A stretch of 64,000 nucleotides of DNA from positions 280 to 64,279 of the forward strand of contig JAQEDR010000008.1 in assembly GCA_027669155.1 (NCBI GenBank), written 5' to 3'. Positions 27,221 through 35,000 of this stretch are shown piece after piece. The translations under genes were made by a program, and so were the position numbers. This DNA is from Peptoniphilaceae bacterium AM52-5BH. Its GTDB lineage: Bacteria > Bacillota > Clostridia > Tissierellales > Peptoniphilaceae. Under the pieces are notes generated by a model. It saw only the letters and a list, made by a program, of their open reading frames with translations, made no database searches and was not told the origin of the DNA. Positions within the stretch are counted from its first letter, which is position 1, and each line of letters starts with the position of its first letter.

Positions 27221-27246
27221 GACCCGGAGAAATCCGGGTCTTTTTC
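27221..27246 (+). terminator. Terminator of htrA
   Basis: Perfect 8-bp stem GACCCGGA/TCCGGGTC with a GAAA loop, followed by TTTTTCT. Confidence 0.93.
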
Positions 27247-27289
27247 TATTGGGTAATATATATTATCTTGTGTAGAACGTAGTAGAATA

Positions 27290-27860
27290 AGTCTAAGAGA
27301 TCCCTCCACTAGGGTCGGGACAAGGGAGGGAAGGAGGAACTTTTCCTGTTTATATAATTTATTCTTATAATTATTATCTCCCTTATGTCGAGCGGAGCGA
27401 AGCGTAGTCGAGACATCTCAAAGTAAAAGAGATCCCTCCACTACGGTCGACGGTAGCTTGCGGGCTCAGGTCCAAAGACCTTCACCTCGCCAAGCTTCGA
27501 TTTTGAACTCTTCGAGTTCTTGGAACTTATTTTTCAAATAAGTCCCACTTATTCGATTTTTTACAAAAATCGAAGCCCGACTGTCCGGCACTCTGCCATC
27601 AGCTCACTATGTTCGTTGTGGTCAGAACCATTAGGGATAAGGGGGGGAAGGTATGGTAGGGATAAGGGGAAGTTGCTTAGGTCTAAAGGGAGAGAAGATA
27701 TTTCCTGTTTTTATAATTTATTATTATATGCATCAACTCCTCTAGGTCATTCTCATTCAAGACTTCGATTAACTATTATCAAGAGCATAGTGAGTTTCTT
27801 ACTTTCCCTTATGTCGAGCGGAGCGAAGCGTAGCCGAGACATCTCAAATTTCTTATTTCT
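27290..27860. repeat. Gene-free stretch filled with foldback repeats
   Basis: No gene is supported between 27246 and 27926. A 40-nt unit beginning CCTTATGTCGAGCGGAGCGA and ending GAGACATCTCAAA occurs twice (from about 27381 and from about 27799) with a single difference. Related arms of the type GAGATCCCTCCACTA-GGTCGAC occur at about 27298 and 27428. Equivalent arms are found at 52125, 55862 and 56147. Between them lies the three-hairpin block listed separately. Long G-rich runs near 27635-27670 add no coding sense. Confidence 0.7.
27494..27580. other. Three-hairpin block, copy 1
   Basis: Three consecutive hairpins. First GAACTC-TTC-GAGTTC at 27505-27519. Second GGAACTTATTT-TTC-AAATAAGTCCC at 27522-27546 with one mismatch. 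Third TTCGATTTTT-TAC-AAAAATCGAA at 27552-27574, perfect. An alternative pairing joins CTTCGATTTT at 27496 to the last arm. The same three-hairpin layout with different stem sequences is at 52188-52267. Strand of transcription, if any, is unknown. Confidence 0.5.
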
Positions 27861-27877
27861 CTAGTCAATATTTTTCC

Positions 27878-27906
27878 TTGACTCATCTGTACAAAGGGTG
27901 TATAAT
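27878..27906 (+). promoter_or_regulatory. Promoter of the ylxM-ffh-rpsP-rplS operon
   Basis: TTGACT (27878-27883), 17-nt spacer, perfect TATAAT (27901-27906) preceded by TG. It lies 36 nt before the ylxM start. Confidence 0.85.
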
Positions 27907-27941
27907 AGTCGAGTCAAGTAAAAGACTTGACAGGTGATTTT

Positions 27942-28265
27942 ATGGAAAAAATAGTAAAAGTGGCTCAATTATTTGACATATACGGCGCACTTCTTAATGA
28001 AAAACAAAGAGATGTTATTAATTGTTATTATAACGAAGATTTATCCCTACAGGAGATTGCAGACAATACCGATAGGAGCAAGCAAGCTATTTCGGATATG
28101 ATCAAAAGATCTGAGGATAAATTATTTGAGTTTGAAGATGAGCTTTCTTTACTGAAAAGCCGCGAGGAACTGAAAGATGCTCTTATTAGTATAAGAGAGC
28201 TGATGGAAAGTTCAAATTATGAAATGGCAATTAGTAAAATAACGGACGTAATAGATACGATTTAG
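27942..28265 (+). CDS. ylxM: YlxM-family SRP-associated helix-turn-helix protein
   Basis: 107 residues. Matches UPF0122: LFDIYGALLNEKQRDVINCYY, then LSLQEIADNTDRSKQAISDMIKR as a sigma-like helix-turn-helix, then an acidic helical tail. In streptococci and bacilli it is encoded before ffh and is reported to influence SRP function. ATG 27942 has AGGTGA just upstream; the in-frame TTG at 27927 lies before that site and is less likely. ffh begins 11 nt after its stop. Confidence 0.9.
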   Translation: MEKIVKVAQLFDIYGALLNEKQRDVINCYYNEDLSLQEIADNTDRSKQAISDMIKRSEDKLFEFEDELSLLKSREELKDALISIRELMESSNYEMAISKITDVIDTI

Positions 28266-28276
28266 AGAGGGATGCT

Positions 28277-29614
28277 ATGGTATTTGAAGGCCTTTCGGAA
28301 AGACTCCAGGAGACTCTTGGAAAACTTACAGGAAAAGGAAAATTAAGTGAAAAAGATATAGATGCCGCTATGAGAGAGATAAGACTCTCTTTACTAGAAG
28401 CAGATGTTAACTACAAGGTTGTTAAGGACTTTGTAAAGACAATCAAGGAAAGATCACTTGGGCAAGATGTTATGACTTCCCTATCACCAGGACAGATGGT
28501 AGTAAAGATCGTAAACGAAGAGCTAACCGCTCTTATGGGTAAGGAAAATTCTAAGCTTGACCTTAAGGGATCTACCCCACACATGGTTATGATGGTAGGT
28601 CTACAGGGTTCTGGTAAGACAACCCATTCGGGTAAACTTGTACTTAAGCTAAAGAAGGAAAACAGAAACCCAATGCTTACAGCCCTAGATATCTACAGGC
28701 CTGCAGCTATCGAGCAACTTAAGGTTGTAGGAAAAACTGCTGGTGTAGAAGTATTCGATAAGGATAAGCAAGATCCAGTTAAGACTGCAAGAGAAGCTAA
28801 AGATTATGCAAGACTTAACAATCACGATGTGGTGATCCTCGATACGGCTGGTCGTTTACAAATTGATACGGATCTAATGGATGAGCTTAAAAATATTAAA
28901 GAAGCAGTAAATCCTGACGAGATACTTCTTGTTGTCGATGCAATGACAGGACAAGAAGCGGTCAATGTTGCAAAGACCTTTGACGATTACCTAGACATCA
29001 CAGGCGTAGTACTCACAAAGCTAGACGGTGATGCCAGAGGTGGTGCAGCCCTATCAATTAGACAAGTAGTAGGAAAACCAATCAAGTTTATAGGTGTTGG
29101 GGAGAAGCTCGAAGATCTTGAGCCTTTCCATCCAGACAGGATGGCGAACAGGATCCTCGGCATGGGAGATGTCTTATCTCTGATAGAAAAGGCTGAAAAA
29201 GAGCTATCTATCGAAAATGCCAAGGAACTAGAACGTAAGATGCGTGAGCAAACTTACACCTTGGACGACTTCATGGAACAAGTTCAACAGATAAGAAATA
29301 TGGGACCATTGGAAGATTTACTTGCGATGATTCCAGGAGTAAACTCCAAGATGCTTAAGGGAGTTGATATCGATGATAGGGGATTTGTTAGAATCGAAGC
29401 CCTCATAAGTTCCATGACTAAGGAAGAAAGAGAAAAACCTGAAATCATTGGCAAGAGCAGAAAAGAAAGAATAGCCAAGGGTTCAGGAGTAGATATCAAA
29501 GAACTTAACAAATTGCTCAAACAGTTCAAAGAACTGAAGAAAATGATGAAGAAAATGACAGGCATGAAAGCCAACAAAAGAGGCAGAAAACTACCAAAAA
29601 TGCCTTTCTTTTAG
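28277..29614 (+). CDS. ffh: Signal recognition particle GTPase Ffh
   Basis: 445 residues, full length. N domain (1-90), G domain with P-loop GLQGSGKTT (about 108), LTALDIYRPAAIEQL, LDTAGRLQ and TKLDGDARGG, then the Met-rich M domain (about 300-440) with LDDFMEQVQQIRNMGPLEDLLAMIPG and MKKMMKKMTG for signal-sequence and 4.5S RNA binding. It targets nascent membrane proteins to FtsY. No SRP RNA gene is recognised in the window. Confidence 0.98.
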   Translation: MVFEGLSERLQETLGKLTGKGKLSEKDIDAAMREIRLSLLEADVNYKVVKDFVKTIKERSLGQDVMTSLSPGQMVVKIVNEELTALMGKENSKLDLKGSTPHMVMMVGLQGSGKTTHSGKLVLKLKKENRNPMLTALDIYRPAAIEQLKVVGKTAGVEVFDKDKQDPVKTAREAKDYARLNNHDVVILDTAGRLQIDTDLMDELKNIKEAVNPDEILLVVDAMTGQEAVNVAKTFDDYLDITGVVLTKLDGDARGGAALSIRQVVGKPIKFIGVGEKLEDLEPFHPDRMANRILGMGDVLSLIEKAEKELSIENAKELERKMREQTYTLDDFMEQVQQIRNMGPLEDLLAMIPGVNSKMLKGVDIDDRGFVRIEALISSMTKEEREKPEIIGKSRKERIAKGSGVDIKELNKLLKQFKELKKMMKKMTGMKANKRGRKLPKMPFF

Positions 29615-29636
29615 GCTAAATCAATAGGAGGAAACA

Positions 29637-29882
29637 ATGGCAGTTAAAATTAGATTAAAGAGAATGGGACAAAAGAAAAAACCATTCTACAGAGTTGTAG
29701 TAGCAGATTCAAGAAGCCCAAGAAATGGTAAATTCATCGAAGAAATTGGAACATATAACCCAATCTCAAATCCAAAAGAGTTTAGAGTAGATAACGAAAA
29801 AGCTAAACAATGGATCCAAAATGGTGCAAAACCAACATCTATCGTTGAAAAACTATTCAAAGACAACGACGTATTAGCATAA
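29637..29882 (+). CDS. rpsP: 30S ribosomal protein S16
   Basis: 81 residues, standard length. [20 protein letters not shown], then [21 protein letters not shown], are the S16 signature. Strong site AGGAGGAAACA-ATG. It is followed by khpA after 1 nt. Confidence 0.98.
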   Translation: MAVKIRLKRMGQKKKPFYRVVVADSRSPRNGKFIEEIGTYNPISNPKEFRVDNEKAKQWIQNGAKPTSIVEKLFKDNDVLA

Positions 29883-29883
29883 G

Positions 29884-30108
29884 ATGAAAGAATTAGTAGA
29901 ACTAATTGTTAAAGAATTAGTAGAAGATAAGGATGCTGTATCAATCGAAGAAAGTAGAGATGGTGGAGAAGTAGATATACTAATCCACGTAGCAGAATCC
30001 GATAAGGGCAGAGTTATAGGAGTTCGTGGAAATATAATCAATTCCATAAGAGCCATAGCCCGTGCTTGTGCAATCAAGGAAGATGTTAAGGTCAACATAA
30101 GAATATGA
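29884..30108 (+). CDS. khpA: KH-domain RNA-binding protein KhpA
   Basis: 74 residues, one KH domain with the GxxG loop in VIGVRGNIINSIRAIARA. In streptococci KhpA pairs with KhpB and affects cell elongation and division. Here it sits in the usual place between rpsP and rimM and overlaps rimM by 4 nt. Confidence 0.93.
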   Translation: MKELVELIVKELVEDKDAVSIEESRDGGEVDILIHVAESDKGRVIGVRGNIINSIRAIARACAIKEDVKVNIRI

Positions 30109-30593
30109 GAATAACAGTAGCTGAGGTAATATCAACACACGGAATCAAGGGAAATGTAAAAGTAAAATCATTTTCTGATTATGAGAAAAGATTCGATAAG
30201 GGAAGCAAGGTCTACATTGGAGATGAACTTCTCACCATAGAAGACTCCTTCGACCAAAAGGGCCTAAAGGTCATAAAGTTTGTCGAATACAATGATATAA
30301 ATGATTCCCTAAAACTAGTTGGTAAGGACATAACTATCGAAGAAGAAGATCTAGGAGAGCTTAAGGAAGATGAATTCTACATCTATAAGCTCGTAGGACT
30401 TGACACTTACTCCAATGGGCAAAAAGTGGGCAAGGTCAAGGACGTAATATCTGGAGTCTATCCAAACGATGTTTATGTCATAGAAACTATAGATAATAAA
30501 GAAATATTATTACCAGCCTTAAAAACTGTTATCAAAAATGTTGATATAAAAAACAACAAAATAGAAGTAGATAACCTAAGAGATTATGAATAG
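30105..30593 (+). CDS. rimM: Ribosome maturation factor RimM
   Basis: 162 residues. N-terminal beta barrel (VAEVISTHGIKGNVKVKSFS) and C-terminal PRC-barrel (EFYIYKLVGLDTYSNGQKVGKVKDVI, ILLPALKTVI). Needed for processing and assembly of the 30S head; binds S19. ATGA overlap with khpA and 8-nt overlap with trmD. Confidence 0.95.
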   Translation: MRITVAEVISTHGIKGNVKVKSFSDYEKRFDKGSKVYIGDELLTIEDSFDQKGLKVIKFVEYNDINDSLKLVGKDITIEEEDLGELKEDEFYIYKLVGLDTYSNGQKVGKVKDVISGVYPNDVYVIETIDNKEILLPALKTVIKNVDIKNNKIEVDNLRDYE

Positions 30594-31302
30594 TGTTACC
30601 ATACTTACCCTATTTCCAGAAAGCTTCGAGTTCCTCAAGACTTATGGAGTAATAGGAAAAGCAATCGAGAACAAAAAACTAGAAATAAAAATAGTAGACA
30701 TAAGAGATTTCAGTAATGACAAGCACAACCATGTAGACGATACAGTATACGGTGGGGCAGCCGGTATGCTTATCAAACCACAAGTTCTATATGATTGTTT
30801 GATGTCTGTGAAGAAACCAAAATCAAAAGTCTGCTTCATGTCAGCAGCAGGCAAGAAATTAAATCAGAAATTAGCAATCGACTTTGCAGAAATCAAAGAT
30901 CTAATAATAATATGTGGCCACTACGAAGGAATTGATGCGAGAATTACTAACCACTATGTCGACTACGAAATATCTATAGGAGACTATGTCCTAACAGGCG
31001 GAGAGATCCCAGCCATGGTTCTTATAGATTCAATGGCAAGATTCATAGATGGAGTTGTAGGAAAGAAAGAATCTCTAACCACAGACTCCCACTACAACAC
31101 TCTCTTGCAACAAGATGAATACACCAAGCCAAGAAATTTCAACGGATACTTCGTTCCAAGCGAGCTTGTAAGCGGAGATCACAAGAAGATAGCCGAGTGG
31201 AACAGGAAAAGTGCAATAGAGAAAACAAAAAGAGTTAGGCCAGACTTATACGAGAAATTCTTACGAGAGGAGAGCAAAGATGGAATTAATCAAAAAAATT
31301 GA
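30586..31302 (+). CDS. trmD: tRNA (guanine-N1)-methyltransferase
   Basis: 238 residues. SPOUT enzyme making m1G37. Motifs: [61 protein letters not shown] and the C-terminal domain with HYTRP-type [15 protein letters not shown]. The trefoil knot that binds SAM is intact. It overlaps rplS by 23 nt. Confidence 0.97.
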   Translation: MNSVTILTLFPESFEFLKTYGVIGKAIENKKLEIKIVDIRDFSNDKHNHVDDTVYGGAAGMLIKPQVLYDCLMSVKKPKSKVCFMSAAGKKLNQKLAIDFAEIKDLIIICGHYEGIDARITNHYVDYEISIGDYVLTGGEIPAMVLIDSMARFIDGVVGKKESLTTDSHYNTLLQQDEYTKPRNFNGYFVPSELVSGDHKKIAEWNRKSAIEKTKRVRPDLYEKFLREESKDGINQKN

Positions 31303-31627
31303 ACAAGAAAACCTACGTAAAGAAAACTTCGATTTCAACGTAGGAGATACAATAAGACTAAGCTACAGAATCAAAGAGGGAGATAAGGAAAGACTTCAAG
31401 ACTTCGAAGGAACTGTAATCTACATCAATGAAGGTGGAATCAACAAATCTTTCACAGTTAGAAGAATCAGCTACGGAGTTGGAGTAGAAAGAACATTCCA
31501 ATATCACTCACCAAGAATCGAAAAACTACACGTTGTTAGACGTGGTAAGGTAAGAAGAGCTAAACTTAAATACCTTAGAGATCGTCAAGGTAAGGCAGCT
31601 AAAGTTAAAGAAAAAACAAATTACTAA
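31280..31627 (+). CDS. rplS: 50S ribosomal protein L19
   Basis: 115 residues. [22 protein letters not shown], the [34 protein letters not shown] region are characteristic. AGAGGAGAGCAAAG precedes ATG 31280 inside the trmD end. In most Firmicutes rbgA comes next; here a terminator and a 15-kb island intervene. Confidence 0.98.
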   Translation: MELIKKIEQENLRKENFDFNVGDTIRLSYRIKEGDKERLQDFEGTVIYINEGGINKSFTVRRISYGVGVERTFQYHSPRIEKLHVVRRGKVRRAKLKYLRDRQGKAAKVKEKTNY

Positions 31628-31631
31628 AACT

Positions 31632-31671
31632 AAGGACTTTTGCAAAATTATATTTGCAGAAGTCTTTTTTT
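31632..31671 (+). terminator. Terminator after rplS
   Basis: Stem AGGACTTTTGCAAA/TTTGCAGAAGTCTT with a G-T pair and one mismatch, short AT loop, followed by TTTTTTT. Confidence 0.88.
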
Positions 31672-31728
31672 ATCATTCTTATGATTTATGATATTATTAT
31701 ATTAACTCATAGATACATAGAGGCTAAG

Positions 31729-32607
31729 ATGGTAGATGAAAGAAAAGAATTTGGCAAAAAACTAATATAAATAAGAGAAGCGAAATGCCCAAGACAGGCT
31801 GATGTGGCAGTCATATCAGATATAAGTCAAAGAACAATAGGAAGGCTTGAAAGAGGAGAAATAGAATCGGCATCCGTAGATAGTCTAATAGAACTATCCA
31901 AAATATATGATATAGATATACTAAGCCTATACAAAAAATACATTTATGGAAGTTTTTACATACTAGAAGAAATCAAGAACTCTTTAGATATCAATGCAAT
32001 GTTTCTAACAAAGGATCTAAGAATAGACCTATTAGAAAAAATAAACTTGATAAAGGATAGCAGAGAACTAAGAGCAAGAAAATATGAGCTAGACCTCCTA
32101 GAACTATTTATACGCTATTTAAACTCGGAAATAACTAGCGACCAGTTAAGTAAAATATATGAGGACCTATCCTCAACTAAGATCAAAAGAAAAAACTTCG
32201 AAAATCTTGACCTGCCAGGGATAGACCTCCGCATATTATTAAACATAGCATCCACTACCCAAGATTTTAAGGGTATTGATAGGGTGGAGATATTTAATAA
32301 GTGTAAAAATCAAGATAAAGAGAAGGTAGTAAAAATAGCTACTTGTAATAATCTGGCTAATTGGAATATAGTAAATAAAAATTATGAAGAAGCTATTAAA
32401 ATAACAAATGAAGGAATAGGATATGCAATAGAGAACTCTTCGATAGATGCTTTAATATACCTATATTTTTCAAAGTTTCTTGCATCTTATAGATTATATG
32501 ATAATTATGAGAAATCACTTACATCGACAAAAATTCTATAAGAAAATATAGTGAATGAAAACTTAGTGAATAAGGTAAATGAGAAAATAAAATATATATT
32601 AGACTGA
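31729..32607 (+). pseudogene. XRE-family regulator with TPR-like tail, two in-frame TAA codons
   Basis: The reading frame from ATG 31729 (MVDERKEFGKKLI) is open through 293 codons to TGA 32605 except for two TAA codons, at 31768-31770 and 32539-32541. The first falls in helix 1 of the HTH, where family members read LxxxR, so Glu or Gln is the likely original residue. The HTH continues CPRQADVAVISDISQRTIGRLERGEI. The rest is helical and fits the TPR part of RRNPP/Rgg-like regulators (YEEAIKITNEGIGYAI). A truncated product could start at GTG 31804 but would lack half the HTH. Probably dead; readthrough or recoding is not supported. Confidence 0.75.
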
Positions 32608-32786
32608 GCTAAAAAACTAGAGATATGCTTATGCCTAGCTTTTTAATAATTTCAAATAGAATGAGATTCGTATGTTATGATCATAACATCTATAACACTT
32701 TCTTCATCTTCAGCATAAGCATTTGTAATATTTACTAAATACGGTATTAGTAGGATTAATAAAACTGAAATAAAATCTTATGTATC

Positions 32787-32814
32787 TTGTCAAAGGCACA
32801 TGTGCCTTTGACAA
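32787..32814. repeat. Perfect 28-bp palindrome
   Basis: The half arm is TTGTCAAAGGCACA; the full 28 bp equal their own complement. No T-run with a clear gene end is next to it, so it is not an obvious terminator. It could be an operator for a dimeric regulator or an end of an old mobile unit. The rest of 32608-33010 holds no recognisable intact gene. Confidence 0.6.
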
Positions 32815-32823
32815 ATTAGACTA

Positions 32824-32988
32824 ATATGTTGTATTCTTATATCGATATTATTAATAATAAAAATAACAAATTTAGAAGAAATAGTGGACTTTTGTAATGG
32901 GGGATGTTTTGTCGAAAAACAGATTGTTAATAATAAGTATGATAAATGTTGTGATCCGAAATGTTATAGGTATTTAGGTGTGGAGTAA
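32824..32988 (+). other. Cysteine-rich open frame without a canonical start
   Basis: An open frame ending at TAA 32986. A hydrophobic stretch (CCILISILLIIKI) is followed by a polar tail with FCNGGC and KCCDPKCYRYLG, so two cysteines in the hydrophobic part and five in the tail. No ATG, GTG or TTG opens it before the hydrophobic part, and no ribosome site is seen. It lies after the broken XRE/TPR regulator and just before the IS end. It may be the tail of a decayed small-peptide gene or chance. Confidence 0.2.
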
Positions 32989-33010
32989 TGTTAGTTTATC
33001 TTTTTAGATA

Positions 33011-34307
33011 TAGTCCGTATAATTGTGTAAAAAGAAAAGGTCATTCGAAACCTAAACTAGTGCAATGTTTTTAACCACAAAAACAACTAGGAGGAACAAT
33101 TGACCCAATTACACTTTACAATTAATCAAGAAGAAATACAAAATTTAATTAATGAATCTGTAGATAATAAAATTGCCAAGTCGATTTTAACAAAAGTTTT
33201 TAATGAACTTATGGAAAAAGAGAGAGATGAATATTTAGAAAATACAGCCTATCAAAGGGATCCTAACAGAGTCACCTACCGCAATGGATACTATGAACGT
33301 GACTATACTACAAAAATAGGAACTCTTACCCTAAGAGTTCCTAGAACAAGAGATGGTAAATTCTCGACAGAACTATTCGAAAGATATCAAAGAAACGAGA
33401 AAGCACTACTAATAACCTTGCTAGAATATGTCCAAGGAGTATCAACAAGGAAAGTATCCAAGGTAATAGAAAACATGTGTGGAAAAACATATTCCAAATC
33501 CTTTGTATCATCCTTAACTAAAGATCTTGATGAAGAAGTAAAACTATGGAGAAATAGTGACCTAAGTACGATAAAATACCCCTACATAATTGTAGATGTA
33601 GTATACATAAAAGAAAGGGAAAACAATAGAGTGGTATCAAAGGCCTATCATATTGCAATAGGAATAAATGAGAAAGGAAATAGAGAAATAATAGGATTAT
33701 ACTTAAGTTCTAGCTAAAGTTAATATTCATGGTCAAATTTCTTTTAATATTTAAAATCTAGAGGACTATCTGTACTTAAAATGCTAATATCGGATACTCA
33801 CAAAGGTCTAGTAAAAGCAATAAAAGAAACTTTTGTAAATGTAATATGGCAAAGATGTCAGGTACATTTCTTAAGAAATATCCTATCGAGAGCACCAAAG
33901 AAAAACACTGAAGAATTTAGAACTGAAATCAAAACACTATTTAAAATCCAAGATATCAGCTTGGCAAGAAAAATGAAAGAAGAAATATTCTTAAAATACG
34001 AAACTGAAAAGAAATTTCAAAACTCTTTAGACACCTTAGATAAAGGATTTGAAGATGCCTTTGCATATCTAGCTAACGATGTAATTCATAGTAGACTTAG
34101 GTCAACAAATTGCTTAGAAAGATTGAATCAAGAAGTTAGAAGACGTGAAAAAGTCGTTAGAATATTTCCGAATGAAGATTCAGCTATTCGATTGATAGGC
34201 GCAATCCTCATTGATATCAATGAGGATTGGATAACAACTTCTAAATTGTATATTAGAATGAAATAGGAAATATTGTGCTAGGAAATTTACACAATATTAT
34301 GGACTTG
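33011..34307 (+). mobile_element. IS256-family element, complete but defective
   Basis: About 1.3 kb. The left end AGTCCGTATAATTGTGTAA (33012) and the complement of the right end, AGTCCATAATATTGTGTAAA (from 34306), form imperfect inverted repeats. One transposase frame fills the element. No clear 8-bp target duplication is seen beside the ends. The same element type ends at 557. Confidence 0.88.
33100..34266 (+). pseudogene. IS256-family transposase broken by three in-frame TAA codons
   Basis: Starts at TTG after AGGAGGAACAA. The frame covers 389 codons, the normal family length, and is unbroken except for TAA at 33715, 33721 and 33745, all within 33 nt. The DDE residues are recognisable: Asp in IIVDVVYIKE, Asp in LISDTHKGLVKAI and Glu in RLNQEVRRREKVVRIFPN. 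The interrupted part reads LYLSSS-stop-S-stop-YSWSNFF-stop-YLKSRGL, where relatives have a GESES..W..FL..LKxRG pattern. Upstream and downstream sequence is otherwise sound, so inactivation looks recent. It could still be mobilised in trans. Confidence 0.9.
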
Positions 34308-34387
34308 ACTAAATTTAAACTCTAAATAACAAGTAGAAAAGTAAAATTATTTTGCTCTTTTACTTGACTTTTGTTAGCAGGTTTTTT

Positions 34388-34440
34388 TACAAAAAAAATC
34401 GTGTTGACAGAAGTATCATTTACTTCTACCAACACGATTT
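34388..34440 (-). terminator. Strong hairpin, terminator on the minus strand
   Basis: Perfect 11-bp stem AAATCGTGTTG/CAACACGATTT (34396-34406, 34430-34440) with an inner GAAGTA/TACTTC helix. Read on the minus strand it is followed by eight T. It would stop transcripts from the IS21 remnant or the KdpD-like gene. Bases 34307-34387 hold nothing else recognised. Confidence 0.75.
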
Positions 34441-34490
34441 ATTATAGACCCTATGAATGTGAACCACACTTAGTTGTTGCTTATGGTTTT

Positions 34491-34778
34491 TTAAGAGTTT
34501 ATCTTTCCTTTTTCCATAGCTAAGATTTCATCAAGATATTCATCTACTTCTTTTGTATGCTTAACTTTCTTCCTGTTAGAAGAATCATATGAAGGAGCTT
34601 TTGCTATTTTTTCTTGAACTAAATCCCTATCTAAATTATGATTATCTAATTTTTTGACATTATCCTTGTATTCATTCCAATATTTAGCAACTGTCTTTCT
34701 ATTAATCTTAAGAATCTTAGAAGCTTCCCTATTTGAATATCCTTGATTTTTAAGTCTTATTATTGCATGCTTGTCCAT
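34491..34778 (-). pseudogene. IS21-type transposase IstA, N-terminal fragment
   Basis: 95 residues: MDKHAIIRLKNQGYSNREAS followed by KILKINRKTVAKYWNEY is the IstA helix-turn-helix. The frame then stops after KGKINS; an intact IstA has about 400-500 residues with a DDE domain and is followed by istB, none of which is present. The remnant lies between the IS256 element and the divergent KdpD-like gene. Confidence 0.75.
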
Positions 34779-34826
34779 TAAATTAATCAGCTCACATACC
34801 TCCGTATTTATATTTTACATACGGAG

Positions 34827-34895
34827 GATAAACTAAAGCAAGTGGACCATTTTTCGATTAGAATTAATCGATTATTGGACCACTTTTAGTTTATC
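34827..34895. repeat. Inverted repeat, probable IS21 ends brought together
   Basis: GATAAACTAAA (34827-34837) and TTTAGTTTATC (34885-34895) are perfect complements. Inside them AGTGGACC and GGACCACT are near complements, and TCGATTA-GAAT-TAATCGA forms an inner hairpin. Next to it, CCTCCGTA/TACGGAGG (about 34800-34827) makes a further hairpin. IS21 elements carry such repeated motifs at both ends, so this may be a scar. The span 34896-35000 shows nothing more. Confidence 0.45.
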
Positions 34896-35000
34896 ATTTA
34901 CAATGATCTTAATACTTTATTATTTGTTCATTAGTTCGGACATAAAAATACCTCCATAATATAGCAAAGTATTCAATGGAAAAATTATGGGTTTATAATA

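Noticed and set aside
27520..27864. 114-codon open frame on the plus strand
   Set aside because: It crosses the three-hairpin block and a foldback repeat, has no ribosome site and no protein-like composition. It is open by chance.
32652..32777. Minus-strand signal-peptide-like frame as a gene
   Set aside because: It has no ATG, GTG or TTG start and no ribosome site; kept only as a possible relic in the findings.
31768..33747. A changed genetic code with TAA as sense
   Set aside because: Housekeeping genes throughout the window end normally at TAA (for example rimM's neighbours and rnf genes), and TAA inside frames is limited to mobile or accessory genes. Pseudogenes are simpler.
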